DNA from: Shewanella gelidimarina
GTDB lineage: Bacteria > Pseudomonadota > Gammaproteobacteria > Enterobacterales > Shewanellaceae
Direction of reading: 5' to 3'
NCBI RefSeq assembly: GCF_023283945.1
Contig: NZ_JAKIKW010000008.1
Location: 1 to 64,000 of the forward strand
Length of the DNA: 64,000 bases
Shown here: piece after piece, positions 37,898-46,520 of the stretch
Layout: the number at the start of each line of letters is the position of its first letter
How positions within the stretch are numbered: the stretch's first letter is position 1
Position numbers and translations under genes: made by a program
The notes under the pieces: generated by a model
What the model saw: the letters and a program-made list of their open reading frames with translations, nothing else
Databases searched by the model: none
Told to the model about the DNA's origin: nothing

Positions 37898-39088
37898 TTG
37901 TTTAAATCAATCCCCCTGGCAGCAACGCTTATATTAACAAGTTCCACCGCTATCGCTTCTGTGGCTTCTCCCGACTGGGGAACTTGTGTGGCCAATCTTC
38001 AGCAAACGGCTAAATCTCAAGGTTTGTCGCAACATACCATCGATACCACACTCGCGAATGTAAAGTATGTGGCTAGAGTGATGGAACTGGATAATAAACA
38101 GCCTGAATTTAGTTCCTCGTTTGAAAATTACTTCACTAAGCGGGTTACTGATTGGCGAGTTCAACAAGGGCGAAAACTCTATAAAGAGCACAAAGCACTG
38201 CTGCAAGACTTAGCCAAAGAATACGGCGTTCCCCCGCAGTACTTATTAGCATTTTGGGGGCTTGAAACTAATTTTGGTTCATATAAAGGTAAGATGTCGG
38301 TGCTGAACTCTTTGGCAACATTGGCATGTGATCCTCGTCGAAGCCAATACTTTACTACTGAGTTGATGCAAGCATTAAAGCTAAAAGAGCAGTATGGCTT
38401 TGATGAAAAACAAATGGTGGGGTCCTGGGCTGGTGCCATGGGACACACACAGTTCATGCCGTCAGCTTATGCCAAATATGCGGTTGATGGTGATGGTGAT
38501 GGCAAAGTCGATCTCTGGAACAGTACGGAAGATGCGCTTTCATCAGCAGCCAATTTTTTGCAAAACTTAGGCTGGAAAAGAGAGGAGCGTTGGGGGCGTG
38601 AAGTAACACTGCCTGCGGATTTCAGCTACGCATACCTTGGACGTTCTGAAGCGCAGCCACTGACTAAGTGGGCAGAACTTGGCTTGAGACAAACCAATGG
38701 AAGCGCGCTTAGCACACCGGATATGCAAGCGGCGTTATATTTGCCATCAGGGCATACCGGGCCGGCTTTTTTAGGTTATGACAACTTCAATGTGATAATG
38801 AAATGGAACCGTTCTACGTTCTACGCCATTGCCGTTGGCCATCTTGCTGACAGAATAAACGGCGCGGCAGGTCTTAACGTTAACCCGCCTAAAATGCCTA
38901 ATTTAAGCCGAGCAAGGGTAAAAGAGTTACAGACTCAACTTAATGTTCTCGGTTTTGATGTGGGTAAACCTGATGGGATTTTGGGTTCTAAGTCATTAAA
39001 GGGCTTGCAAGCATTCCAAAAAGACAAGGGTTTAGTTGCTGACGGCTATCCGAGCGAAGCGACGTTTAAGGCCCTTGCCGTAAAGTAA
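37898..39088 (+). CDS. MltB-family lytic murein transglycosylase with peptidoglycan-binding domain
   Basis: A 396-residue periplasmic enzyme that cleaves peptidoglycan glycan strands with anhydro-ring formation. It has an N-terminal signal (about 1-20), an SLT_2 domain with the catalytic Glu in LLAFWGLETNFGSY and GAMGHTQFMPSAYAKYAVDGDGDG, and a C-terminal peptidoglycan-binding domain (about 335-396, LQTQLNVLGFDVGKPDGILGS). The start is TTG 37898 with GGGAG upstream. No lipobox, so probably soluble. Monocistronic. Confidence 0.9.
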   Translation: MFKSIPLAATLILTSSTAIASVASPDWGTCVANLQQTAKSQGLSQHTIDTTLANVKYVARVMELDNKQPEFSSSFENYFTKRVTDWRVQQGRKLYKEHKALLQDLAKEYGVPPQYLLAFWGLETNFGSYKGKMSVLNSLATLACDPRRSQYFTTELMQALKLKEQYGFDEKQMVGSWAGAMGHTQFMPSAYAKYAVDGDGDGKVDLWNSTEDALSSAANFLQNLGWKREERWGREVTLPADFSYAYLGRSEAQPLTKWAELGLRQTNGSALSTPDMQAALYLPSGHTGPAFLGYDNFNVIMKWNRSTFYAIAVGHLADRINGAAGLNVNPPKMPNLSRARVKELQTQLNVLGFDVGKPDGILGSKSLKGLQAFQKDKGLVADGYPSEATFKALAVK

Positions 39089-39126
39089 TCATTAGCGGTT
39101 ATTAGGCATATCGTTTTCCTACAATG

Positions 39127-39157
39127 AAGATGCAATCAAAAAGATTGCATCTTTTTT
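39127..39157 (+). terminator. Terminator of the transglycosylase gene
   Basis: AAGATGCAATC-AAAAA-GATTGCATCTT with a T run, 38 bases after the stop. Confidence 0.88.
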
Positions 39158-39215
39158 GTTGATCAATTAGATTGAATTCCATCAATAAAGTTATCGACTG
39201 GAATGGCTTATATCA

Positions 39216-40079
39216 ATGGACAATCTCTCCCACGCACAACGTCAACGTTTAGCATTTATCGATTTCAGCCTACAGTATTTTGGTCAAGTATCCCGTCACG
39301 ATTTAATTAATAAGTTTGCCACTGGACTTGCCGCAGCCACACGTGATTTTCAAAGTTATAAAACATTGGCGCCGACCAATATGCGCTTGGTACATCAAAC
39401 GAAGTGCTATCACCGTTTACCCGAGTTTACCGCGCTATTTACCCACGAGCCCGAAGCTATACTGCATGGGCTGGCTAAGGGCTTTGGCGATGGTTTATCA
39501 CACCCCATAAAGCCGAGCGCAGTGTGTATTGACGCGATACAGCTTATTCACCCAAATACAGAGATCATTGCGGCGCTAATGCGAGCCATTCAAGCTAAAC
39601 AGGCACTTGCTATTGAATACGTGTCGGTATCATCGGGCAAGAAACAACGAGAAATAGTGCCCCATGCATTGGTTAATAACGGCCAGCGTTGGCATGTGCG
39701 CGCTTTTGACAGAGCAAACCAGGTGTTTACTGATTTTGTTGTGACGCGAATTAAGGCAGCTTCGATGTCAGATGTAAGTGCTAAATCTTTGGAGACTTGC
39801 GCAAATGACCAATATTGGCAGCAAGAAGTGCAGCTAACGCTCATTCCTCACCCCTCTTTAGCTCACCCTGAGGCAATAGAGCTGGACTATCAAATGGTCG
39901 ACAAACATCTCACCTTAAATTGTCGGGCATCGTTAGCGGGTTACCTGCTTCGGCAATGGAGCGTTGATTGCTCTGCAAAGCATCAGATTGGTTCAGGAGT
40001 ATGCCAATTAGCATTGGCCAACCATGAGGTGCTGCAGCAGATAGAACATTTGACCATAGTACCTGGCGCCAAATCGTAA
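39216..40079 (+). CDS. WYL-domain transcriptional regulator
   Basis: A 287-residue protein with an N-terminal winged-helix-like part (QRLAFIDFSLQYFGQVSRHDLINKF) and a WYL-type domain (about 120-190, AIEYVSVSSGKKQREIVPHALVNNGQRWHVRAFDR). The order matches BrxR/CapW-type repressors associated with phage defence loci, but no defence genes are adjacent, so here it stands alone. The ligand is unknown. No known target site was found. Confidence 0.8.
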   Translation: MDNLSHAQRQRLAFIDFSLQYFGQVSRHDLINKFATGLAAATRDFQSYKTLAPTNMRLVHQTKCYHRLPEFTALFTHEPEAILHGLAKGFGDGLSHPIKPSAVCIDAIQLIHPNTEIIAALMRAIQAKQALAIEYVSVSSGKKQREIVPHALVNNGQRWHVRAFDRANQVFTDFVVTRIKAASMSDVSAKSLETCANDQYWQQEVQLTLIPHPSLAHPEAIELDYQMVDKHLTLNCRASLAGYLLRQWSVDCSAKHQIGSGVCQLALANHEVLQQIEHLTIVPGAKS

Positions 40080-40151
40080 CAAGAGATAACACTAGTGGCT
40101 TTGAAAGACTTTTGTTAAGCTCACGCAACAAAATTTGAGTTAAGGATTACC

Positions 40152-40634
40152 ATGAGTATTAAAGACAATTCTGTAGTGCAATTTAACTACACACTACGTG
40201 ATGAACAGGGCGAAGTTCTAGAGAGCAATAAAGACCTTGAGCCGATTGCGTACCTTCATGGTCACAACAATATGATGCCTGGTGTTGAAAAAGCACTTGT
40301 GGGTAAAGACGCTGGCGCTACTTTTTCAGTCACTCTGCCAGCAAGCGAAACTTACGGTGAGCGTAATGATGACGCAGAGCAGCGTGTTTCGGTTAAGCAT
40401 CTGCAAGGCGCTAAAGTGTGGAAAGCGGGTATGCGTGCATTGATTAATACCGATGACGGTCAACGTCAGGTGACTATTATCAAAATGGGTAAGTTTATGG
40501 CGACTGTGGATGTTAACCATCCTCTTGCGGGCCGTGAATTAACATTTGATATTGAAGTGGCTGATGTTCGTGATGCAACACCTGAAGAAGTTGCCCACGG
40601 TCACGCCCACGGTAAAGGTGGTCACCACCACTAA
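40152..40634 (+). CDS. slyD: FKBP-type peptidyl-prolyl isomerase, SlyD-like
   Basis: A 160-residue cis-trans prolyl isomerase and chaperone. It has the SlyD N-terminal half (VVQFNYTLRDEQGEVLE), the insert-in-flap region, and ends with a His-rich tail HGHAHGKGGHHH that could bind nickel or other metals. The tail is shorter than in E. coli SlyD. Ribosome site AAGGA upstream. Likely cytoplasmic. Confidence 0.9.
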   Translation: MSIKDNSVVQFNYTLRDEQGEVLESNKDLEPIAYLHGHNNMMPGVEKALVGKDAGATFSVTLPASETYGERNDDAEQRVSVKHLQGAKVWKAGMRALINTDDGQRQVTIIKMGKFMATVDVNHPLAGRELTFDIEVADVRDATPEEVAHGHAHGKGGHHH

Positions 40635-40652
40635 GCTGATTTAATCAGCAAC

Positions 40653-40682
40653 AAAAAAGCCCAACATTGTTTGGGCTTTTTT
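40653..40682 (+). terminator. Terminator of slyD
   Basis: AAAAAAGCCCAA-CATTGT-TTGGGCTTTTTT, perfect 12-bp stem with T tract. Confidence 0.9.
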
Positions 40683-40713
40683 GATTAATGAGTCAATACC
40701 TCAGAGACAAAAC

Positions 40714-40932
40714 ATGATCATAGAATTAAGCAGTGGCAAAATGGTACTGAGTCCATTTGAAGTTCAAATCAGACTAAATAATCAGTGTCAGCTTTATGCG
40801 ATGGTGGAAGATATTAAGTTTCATCCAGATGCGCTAATGATGGTTGCCGATGCTGGCGCTGTTCGTTGGAGTATTAAATTGGACAGCAACGAACAGCTTC
40901 AAACCATAAAAACAGAGCTCGGCATTGGCTAA
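40714..40932 (+). CDS. DUF3389 family small protein
   Basis: A 72-residue soluble protein, MIIELSSGKMVLSPFEV... pattern matching DUF3389 as I remember it in Vibrio and Shewanella. ATG 40714 is chosen over TTG 40681, which lies inside the slyD terminator. It converges with the GST-like gene. Function unknown. Confidence 0.65.
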   Translation: MIIELSSGKMVLSPFEVQIRLNNQCQLYAMVEDIKFHPDALMMVADAGAVRWSIKLDSNEQLQTIKTELGIG

Positions 40933-40944
40933 CTAAGTTTGCAA

Positions 40945-41955
40945 TCATGACGTTATGTCTTGTCGACCATGCGCTTGGTTAAAATCGAGTGCAGGCCCAT
41001 TGGGAACAACCCGAGTTGGGTTAATCATGTCATGACTAAAATAGTAATGCTGTTTGATATGCTCAAGATTTACCGTCTTTGCTACTCCCTTCATTTGATA
41101 GATATCTTTCACATAACCTGAGAGGTTAGGGTAGTCCTCTATGCGCTTTTTATTGGTTTTAAAGTGTCCAACATAGACAGCATCAAAACGAATTAAGGTG
41201 GTAAACAGGCGAATGTCAGCTTCAGTAAAGGTGTTACCTGTCAGATAGCGTTTAGTTGAAAGCCGCAGTTCTAACTTATCGAGTGCATCAAAGAGTCGCT
41301 CATAAGCATCATTATAGGCAGTTTGGCTGGTGGCAAAACCGGCTTTATAGACACCATTATTAATGCTGCTATATATCCATGCGTTTAATTCATCAATTTG
41401 AGTTTGTAATTGCACAGGATAAAAATCACGGTCGTTATCAACTAAATGATCAAACTCACTGTTCAGCATTCGAATAATTTCAGCTGATTCGTTACTGACA
41501 ATGGTGTGTGTATGCGTGTCCCATAGCACAGGTACTGTCACGCGGCCGTTATAGTTGGCATCCGCTTTTTGATAGATCTGATAGAGAAAATCGGCAGCGT
41601 TTAATGCGTCGTGTTGAGCGCCATCGATGTGATGTGCAATTTCGCTTTGGTTGCCGCCAGAAAACTCCCAGCCATTAGCGAGCATATGCGGTTCAACCAC
41701 AGTAACGCCTATGATGTGTTGTAGGTTTTTCAATTGTAGATAGATTAATGTTCGATGCGCCCAGGGACACGCTAATGATACGTAAAGATGGTAGCGATTT
41801 TTTTCGGCTTTGAACCCCAGTGTACCTGCTTGTTTAGGCTGTCCATCTAGGGTTATCCAGTCTCTAAAGCTAGATTCTGAGCGACTAAACTCGCCAGCCG
41901 TTTCATCTGTTGGATACCATTTGTCGACCCATTGACCATTATGCAGTAAGCCCAT
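40945..41955 (-). CDS. yqjG: Glutathionyl-hydroquinone reductase
   Basis: A 336-residue member of the Xi-class glutathione transferases. The catalytic cysteine is in SLACPWAHR, with NESAEIIRML for glutathione binding and the YLTGNTFTEADIRLFTTLIRFD helix. Such enzymes reduce glutathionylated hydroquinones. The length matches YqjG/ECM4. Monocistronic with a MITE upstream. Confidence 0.9.
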   Translation of the reverse strand: MGLLHNGQWVDKWYPTDETAGEFSRSESSFRDWITLDGQPKQAGTLGFKAEKNRYHLYVSLACPWAHRTLIYLQLKNLQHIIGVTVVEPHMLANGWEFSGGNQSEIAHHIDGAQHDALNAADFLYQIYQKADANYNGRVTVPVLWDTHTHTIVSNESAEIIRMLNSEFDHLVDNDRDFYPVQLQTQIDELNAWIYSSINNGVYKAGFATSQTAYNDAYERLFDALDKLELRLSTKRYLTGNTFTEADIRLFTTLIRFDAVYVGHFKTNKKRIEDYPNLSGYVKDIYQMKGVAKTVNLEHIKQHYYFSHDMINPTRVVPNGPALDFNQAHGRQDITS

Positions 41956-42060
41956 TATGTTCGGTTTCCATTTTATCTATTGTTAATAGTCACAGCTTAG
42001 TTGCCAGAAGGTCGACATTAAAGCGCATTTAGTGGTTTAAACCTTTCTATTAAATATGTG

Positions 42061-42332
42061 TTATACCAATTCCATTAAATAGTTGCCCATTCAGCGGGAA
42101 TTAAAATTACTTTAGGCAAGCAAGTGGGTTGTAGCTAATAGTTATTCTATATCGAAAGCCACATGCGCAGTATAAAGTGATTTTAAACCCGCACGTTGTG
42201 AGCTTCTCAGGACTTTTACTCCTGCGTTGCATCGCCTTAAAAGGGAATAACCATTTCTTCCACAATGCGTCTGGAATTGAAAGCCCTGAGAGAGCTCTGA
42301 ATTGGTTACATACTTAATGGAACTGGTATTAA
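42061..42332. mobile_element. MITE-like element of about 270 bp
   Basis: TTATACCAATTCCATTAA (42061-42078) matches the inverted end at 42314-42332, apart from one substitution and one inserted base. The interior contains smaller hairpins, no coding capacity, and a piece (GCATCGCCTTAAAAGGGAAT) I recall from repeated elements in Vibrio and Shewanella. It sits between the reductase and carboxylesterase genes and may affect their promoters. Confidence 0.7.
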
Positions 42333-42393
42333 CAGCTCTGCTCCTGATATTATTGCACGCAGTTAATTCGCATTACCATTGAAAAGGAAAGTC

Positions 42394-43065
42394 ATGTTAG
42401 ATAAGCCGTTAGAGAGAATTACTGTCGAGCCGCTCACTAAGGCAACTGCCTGTGTTATTTGGCTGCATGGATTGGGAGATTCAGGTGCTGGTTTTGCGCC
42501 TGTGGTGCCAGCATTAGGGCTGCCAAGTGACCATGCTATTCGATTTATCTTTCCCCATGCCCCAGAGCAAGCTGTCACCATTAATGGTGGCTATATTATG
42601 CGTGCATGGTATGACATAAAAAGTATGGACTTACATGACCGCGCTGACATGCAGGGTGTTTTAGAAAGTGAAGTTCACATTAGAGCGCTTATTGATGAAC
42701 AAATAGCGTTGGGAATTGAGCCGAGTAACATCGTGCTAGCAGGATTCAGCCAAGGCGGTGTAATGAGTTTGTTCACCGGTTTAAGACTGCAACATAAATT
42801 GGCAGGAATAATGGCGTTGTCGTGTTATTTGCCTACCGCGGATAAATTGCCAAATGACCTTGCGAGTGTGAATGTATCGACCCCAATACTTCAGCAACAT
42901 GGTGTTCAAGATGAGGTTGTCCTATTAAGTGCAGGGTTAATGGCATTCGAACTTCTTAAAGCGCAAGGCTATGTTAATCAGTGGCAAACTTATGATATGG
43001 GACATAATGTGCTACCTGAACAGCTGCGTGATATCTCAAAATGGCTACAAAAAGTCCTAGAGTAA
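42394..43065 (+). CDS. Carboxylesterase/phospholipase family hydrolase
   Basis: A 223-residue alpha/beta hydrolase with the nucleophile motif GFSQGG, the oxyanion region WLHGLGDSGAGFAP, probable acid Asp in GVQDEVV and His in DMGHNV. ATG 42394 follows AAAAGGAAAGTC. Relatives hydrolyse short acyl esters or lysophospholipids. Monocistronic; a weak hairpin ATTAGA-ATAG-TCTAAT with T run follows. Confidence 0.87.
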   Translation: MLDKPLERITVEPLTKATACVIWLHGLGDSGAGFAPVVPALGLPSDHAIRFIFPHAPEQAVTINGGYIMRAWYDIKSMDLHDRADMQGVLESEVHIRALIDEQIALGIEPSNIVLAGFSQGGVMSLFTGLRLQHKLAGIMALSCYLPTADKLPNDLASVNVSTPILQQHGVQDEVVLLSAGLMAFELLKAQGYVNQWQTYDMGHNVLPEQLRDISKWLQKVLE

Positions 43066-43448
43066 GATTAGAATAGTCTAATAGCTTGTTTTTTGAACGA
43101 TTTCGCGTTGTGAGTTGTTGCAACGCTTGTTCTCATTTAAAGACAATCTTTTATAAACCGTTAAAATATCTAAATTGATGAAATGCTTTATTTTAGTTCC
43201 CAGTATTTATGTTGCCGCAGTTTAGAACACCCTCGCTTATTCAATATGGTTACCCCTTTGTTCTGTTTTTAGCACGCAATTTGAAATAAAACACTTAGAA
43301 AAGAGCTATTTAGTTCATCTAATGTAATATTTGTAACACAAATAAAGCATAATCTTTGCTAAGATGCTTCACGGCGAAAATAGGGTTATTTCTGCCGAAC
43401 TAATTAAAATATTACGAAAACATAAAAATAATCAAGGGGTTGATTGTA
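43066..43448. other. Intergenic region upstream of the 5'-nucleotidase gene
   Basis: About 380 AT-rich bases. It holds a perfect ATTTGT-AAC-ACAAAT inverted repeat (43329-43343), a possible operator about 105 bases before the start. No RNA gene seen. Confidence 0.4.
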
Positions 43449-45161
43449 ATGAATAAGACTTTAATCAAAGGGCTAGTGGCGACTGCTGTTGTAACAGCGT
43501 TAACAGCATGTGGCAGTGACAATGATGACAACAAAGAAGTTGTATTGCCGACAACATGTGTAGAAGCTGGTGAAGCTTGTACTATTTTCACTGTACTTCA
43601 TACAAATGACAACCATGGTCGTTTCTTTGAAAACAAATACGGCGAGTACGGTATGGCAGCGCGTAAGACGCTGATCGATCAAATCCGTGCCGAAGTTGAG
43701 TCAAATGGTGGTGAGTCAATCTTACTATCTGGTGGCGACATCAACACGGGTGTACCTGAATCAGACTTGCAAGATGCACGTCCAGATTTCGTTGGTATGA
43801 ACTTGATTGGTTATGACGCAATGGCTGTCGGTAACCACGAGTTTGATAATCCATTATCAACAGTTGATATGCAGCGTGAACTTGCTGAGTTCCCGATGTT
43901 AGCAGCTAACATCTACGACAAAGTGTCTGGCGCTCGTTATTTCGAACCGTACAAAATTTTTAATGTTAATGGACTTCGTATCGCAGTTGTTGGTCTAACG
44001 ACTGAAGATACTGCTAAAATTGGTAATCCTGAATTTATCAGTGGTCTTGAATTTACCGATCCGCAAGAAGAGCTTAAGAAAGTTATTAAAGATATCAAAG
44101 ACGCAGATACTGCTGACTTGATTTTTGCAACAACTCACATGGGCCACTATGCCGATGGCGCTAGCGGCAGTAATGCTCCTGGTGATGTAGCTCTTGCACG
44201 TGCTATGACTGAAGGTGACTTAGCGGCTGTTATTGGTGGCCACTCTCAGAATCCTGTTTGTATGGAAGGCGATGCATACGATCCAGAGTTCACGGCGGGT
44301 GCTGAATGTAAGCCAGACGTTCAAAACGGTACTTACATCATGCAAGCGCATGAATGGGGTAAGTATGTTGGTCAAGCCAATTTTGAATATTTCAATGGTG
44401 AACTCCATTTAGCCAGCTACAAGTTGATCCCTGTTAACCTGAAAGCTAAAGATGCTGAGGGTGTTCGTCAATTCATTGGTGAAGAAATTACACCTGATGC
44501 TACCGTGCTTGAGGTTATGCAGCAGTACCAAAATGTGGGTCAGGAAGAGCTGCTTGAAATTATCGGCACTACTGATGGCAAATTGGAAGGTGAACGTGCT
44601 GTTGTTCGTACACAACAGACTAACATGGGTCGTCTGATTGCTGATGCGCAGCGCACTAAAGTTGATGCTGACTTTGCGGTAATGAACTCAGGTGGTGTAC
44701 GTGCGTCTATCGATGGACCTAACATCACATATAAAGATGTTCTGACAGTGCAGCCATTTGGCAACTCAATTACTAAGAGTACTTTAACCGGTGCTGAAAT
44801 TACTGAGTATTTGAATGTTGTAGCAACAGTTGATGTCGGTGAAACAGGTTCTGGAGCATATCCACAACTTGCGGGTATTAAGATGGACGTTGATTGTGAA
44901 GCTAAAACAGTTTCAATTAACGATATTAATGGCAAAGGCTACGCTGCTGACGCAATGTATAGCTTTACAGTGCCTAGCTACAATGCAGCTGGCGGTGATG
45001 GCTATCCTAAGCTGACTCCAGTTATGACTGGTTATGTTGATGCTGAAGTTATGTATACATTCATTAAAGATATTGGTGATATCAAGGTTGCTGATTTTGC
45101 TCCTGTTGCTGGTGATGTACAGTTCTTGAACAGTACTAGCACTTTGGCTTGTAAGCTCTAA
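43449..45161 (+). CDS. 5'-nucleotidase family lipoprotein
   Basis: A 570-residue exported phosphohydrolase. ATG 43449 gives a lipoprotein signal ending in LTAC. The metallophosphatase half (about 45-320) has HTNDNHGRF, GGDINTG, AVGNHEFD and GHSQNP; the C-terminal 5'-nucleotidase domain (about 350-540) has NSGGVRASIDG and QPFGNSI. Expected reaction: release of phosphate from external nucleotides. The protein resembles UshA/NutA-type enzymes. Codon use is strongly adapted, which suggests high expression. Monocistronic. Confidence 0.9.
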   Translation: MNKTLIKGLVATAVVTALTACGSDNDDNKEVVLPTTCVEAGEACTIFTVLHTNDNHGRFFENKYGEYGMAARKTLIDQIRAEVESNGGESILLSGGDINTGVPESDLQDARPDFVGMNLIGYDAMAVGNHEFDNPLSTVDMQRELAEFPMLAANIYDKVSGARYFEPYKIFNVNGLRIAVVGLTTEDTAKIGNPEFISGLEFTDPQEELKKVIKDIKDADTADLIFATTHMGHYADGASGSNAPGDVALARAMTEGDLAAVIGGHSQNPVCMEGDAYDPEFTAGAECKPDVQNGTYIMQAHEWGKYVGQANFEYFNGELHLASYKLIPVNLKAKDAEGVRQFIGEEITPDATVLEVMQQYQNVGQEELLEIIGTTDGKLEGERAVVRTQQTNMGRLIADAQRTKVDADFAVMNSGGVRASIDGPNITYKDVLTVQPFGNSITKSTLTGAEITEYLNVVATVDVGETGSGAYPQLAGIKMDVDCEAKTVSINDINGKGYAADAMYSFTVPSYNAAGGDGYPKLTPVMTGYVDAEVMYTFIKDIGDIKVADFAPVAGDVQFLNSTSTLACKL

Positions 45162-45175
45162 TTTAATATCTCTTT

Positions 45176-45203
45176 AAAAAGCAGCCTTGAGGCTGCTTTT
45201 TTT
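45176..45203 (+). terminator. Terminator of the 5'-nucleotidase gene
   Basis: AAAAAGCAGCC-TTGA-GGCTGCTTTTTTT, 15 bases after the stop. Confidence 0.9.
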
Positions 45204-45273
45204 ATGTCCAATTTTTTCATATTCTAAAAATATTACTAATATTATTATTTCTGCAAATAATTGTAACTCCGGC

Positions 45274-45301
45274 CTTGAAAACAAAAAAAATGCCTACATA
45301 T
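45274..45301 (+). promoter_or_regulatory. Candidate sigma32 heat-shock promoter
   Basis: CTTGAAA (45274-45280) is followed after 13 bases by CTACATAT, near the sigma32 consensus CTTGAAA-N13-CCCCATNT. It would give a leader of about 150 bases for the small heat-shock gene. Confidence 0.6.
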
Positions 45302-45434
45302 ATTAACTATGGAACGCTCAACGAGGTTCTTAAGTTAACGGGATTATTGATGCCTTCGGGGTCATAAAAGTTAACCTTTAACAAATTGGTGCGACAACAT
45401 TGCGTTTGCAATCTAGTTGGCCAAATTAATTAAA

Positions 45435-45458
45435 TATATTGCTTAATACAAGGATATA
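45435..45458 (+). promoter_or_regulatory. ROSE-type RNA thermometer hairpin over the hsp20 ribosome site
   Basis: The leader segment TATATTGCTT pairs with AAGGATATA around the loop AATAC, leaving one bulged G (45441) inside a TTGCT motif opposite the ribosome site AAGGA. This is the layout of the ROSE element's last hairpin: a U(U/C)GCU motif sealing AGGA at low temperature. The whole leader is about 45308-45461. Confidence 0.7.
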
Positions 45459-45461
45459 CCC

Positions 45462-45902
45462 ATGAGAAATTACGACCTAACTCCACTTTACCGCAGTGCT
45501 ATTGGATTTGACCGTTTAGCGCAACTTGCTGAACATGCCGCGTCGAACAAAAGTAATTCTGGTTACCCACCTTATAATATTGAACTCATTAACGAACATC
45601 GTTATCGCATTACTATGGCGGTTGCTGGCTTTACGATGGATGAACTCGATATTACCAGTGAAGGTGATAAGCTACTGGTAAAAGGCACGAAAGCCGAGCA
45701 AGATAAAGAGAGTAAATACCTCTATCAAGGTATTGCTGAGCGTGGATTTGAACGCACATTCCAATTGGCTGATTACGTCACTGTTATGGGTGCAAACCTA
45801 GAAAATGGTTTACTCAATGTTGATCTTAAAAGAGAGATCCCCGAGGCGTTAAAACCGAGAAAAATTGAGATCGGCACATCAAGAATATTGGATGCTAAGT
45901 AA
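45462..45902 (+). CDS. ibpA: Small heat-shock protein, IbpA-like Hsp20
   Basis: A 146-residue chaperone with an alpha-crystallin domain (about 35-130: [50 protein letters not shown]). It holds unfolding proteins during heat stress. Its leader carries a sigma32-like promoter and a ROSE-type hairpin covering the ribosome site, so both transcription and translation are expected to respond to heat. It ends before a shared terminator with ilvH. Confidence 0.92.
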   Translation: MRNYDLTPLYRSAIGFDRLAQLAEHAASNKSNSGYPPYNIELINEHRYRITMAVAGFTMDELDITSEGDKLLVKGTKAEQDKESKYLYQGIAERGFERTFQLADYVTVMGANLENGLLNVDLKREIPEALKPRKIEIGTSRILDAK

Positions 45903-45948
45903 ATACATTATCAGCCTCGTTGGCTGATCTATTTACAGTGTAAGATGT

Positions 45949-45977
45949 AAAAAAGGGAGTCTTTAGACTCCCTTTTT
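45949..45977. terminator. Bidirectional terminator
   Basis: AAAAAGGGAGTC-TTTA-GACTCCCTTTTT between the convergent ibpA and ilvH genes. A second, smaller hairpin TCAGCC-TCGTT-GGCTGA precedes it at 45911-45927. Confidence 0.88.
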
Positions 45978-46025
45978 AGTGGCTGTTTTTATCAGCTAAT
46001 TTACTAATGCTATTTAGCTTAGTTG

Positions 46026-46520
46026 CTATGCGCGCATTGATTTTTCGCCGCGTGCTAGACCCACCACACCTGAGCGTGAAATCTCAATCACTTTAGTCAC
46101 ATCTGCCAAGGCGGAGATGCAGGCATCTAACTTATCACTGGTGCCAATTAATTGGACCGTATATAAGCTCTGAGTGACATCGACAATTTGACCACGGAAA
46201 ATATCTGCCAACCTTTTGACTTCTTCTCTGTGCTCACCTTGCGCTTTGACTTTAATCAGTGCAACTTCTCTTTCTACATGCGCAGACTCAGTGATATTAG
46301 ATACTTTTAGTACATCAATGAGCTTATGTAGTTGCTTCTCTATTTGTTCAAGAACAGCTTCATCAGCTTTTACGGCAATGGTTAAGCGAGATAGGGTTTT
46401 ATCTTCTGTTGGCGCTACCGTTAAGGTTTCAATGTTATAACCACGCTGAGAAAATAGCCCTACAACCCGAGAAAGCGCGCCCGGCTGGTTTTCAAGTAAT
46501 ACACATATAATCCGACGCAT
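46026..46520 (-). CDS. ilvH: Acetolactate synthase small (regulatory) subunit
   Basis: A 164-residue regulatory subunit with an N-terminal ACT domain (LENQPGALSRVVGLFSQRGYNIETL) that senses valine, and a C-terminal domain. It stimulates the catalytic subunit and confers feedback control on branched-chain amino acid synthesis. Its ATG overlaps the ilvI stop by one base (TAATG). Confidence 0.95.
   Translation of the reverse strand: MRRIICVLLENQPGALSRVVGLFSQRGYNIETLTVAPTEDKTLSRLTIAVKADEAVLEQIEKQLHKLIDVLKVSNITESAHVEREVALIKVKAQGEHREEVKRLADIFRGQIVDVTQSLYTVQLIGTSDKLDACISALADVTKVIEISRSGVVGLARGEKSMRA

Noticed and set aside
41956..42393. Possible RNA gene upstream of the carboxylesterase gene
   Set aside because: The structure is explained by the MITE's inverted ends and internal hairpins.
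43067..43094. Weak hairpin ATTAGA-ATAG-TCTAAT with T run
   Set aside because: Stem is short and A/T-rich; too weak to list as a terminator.
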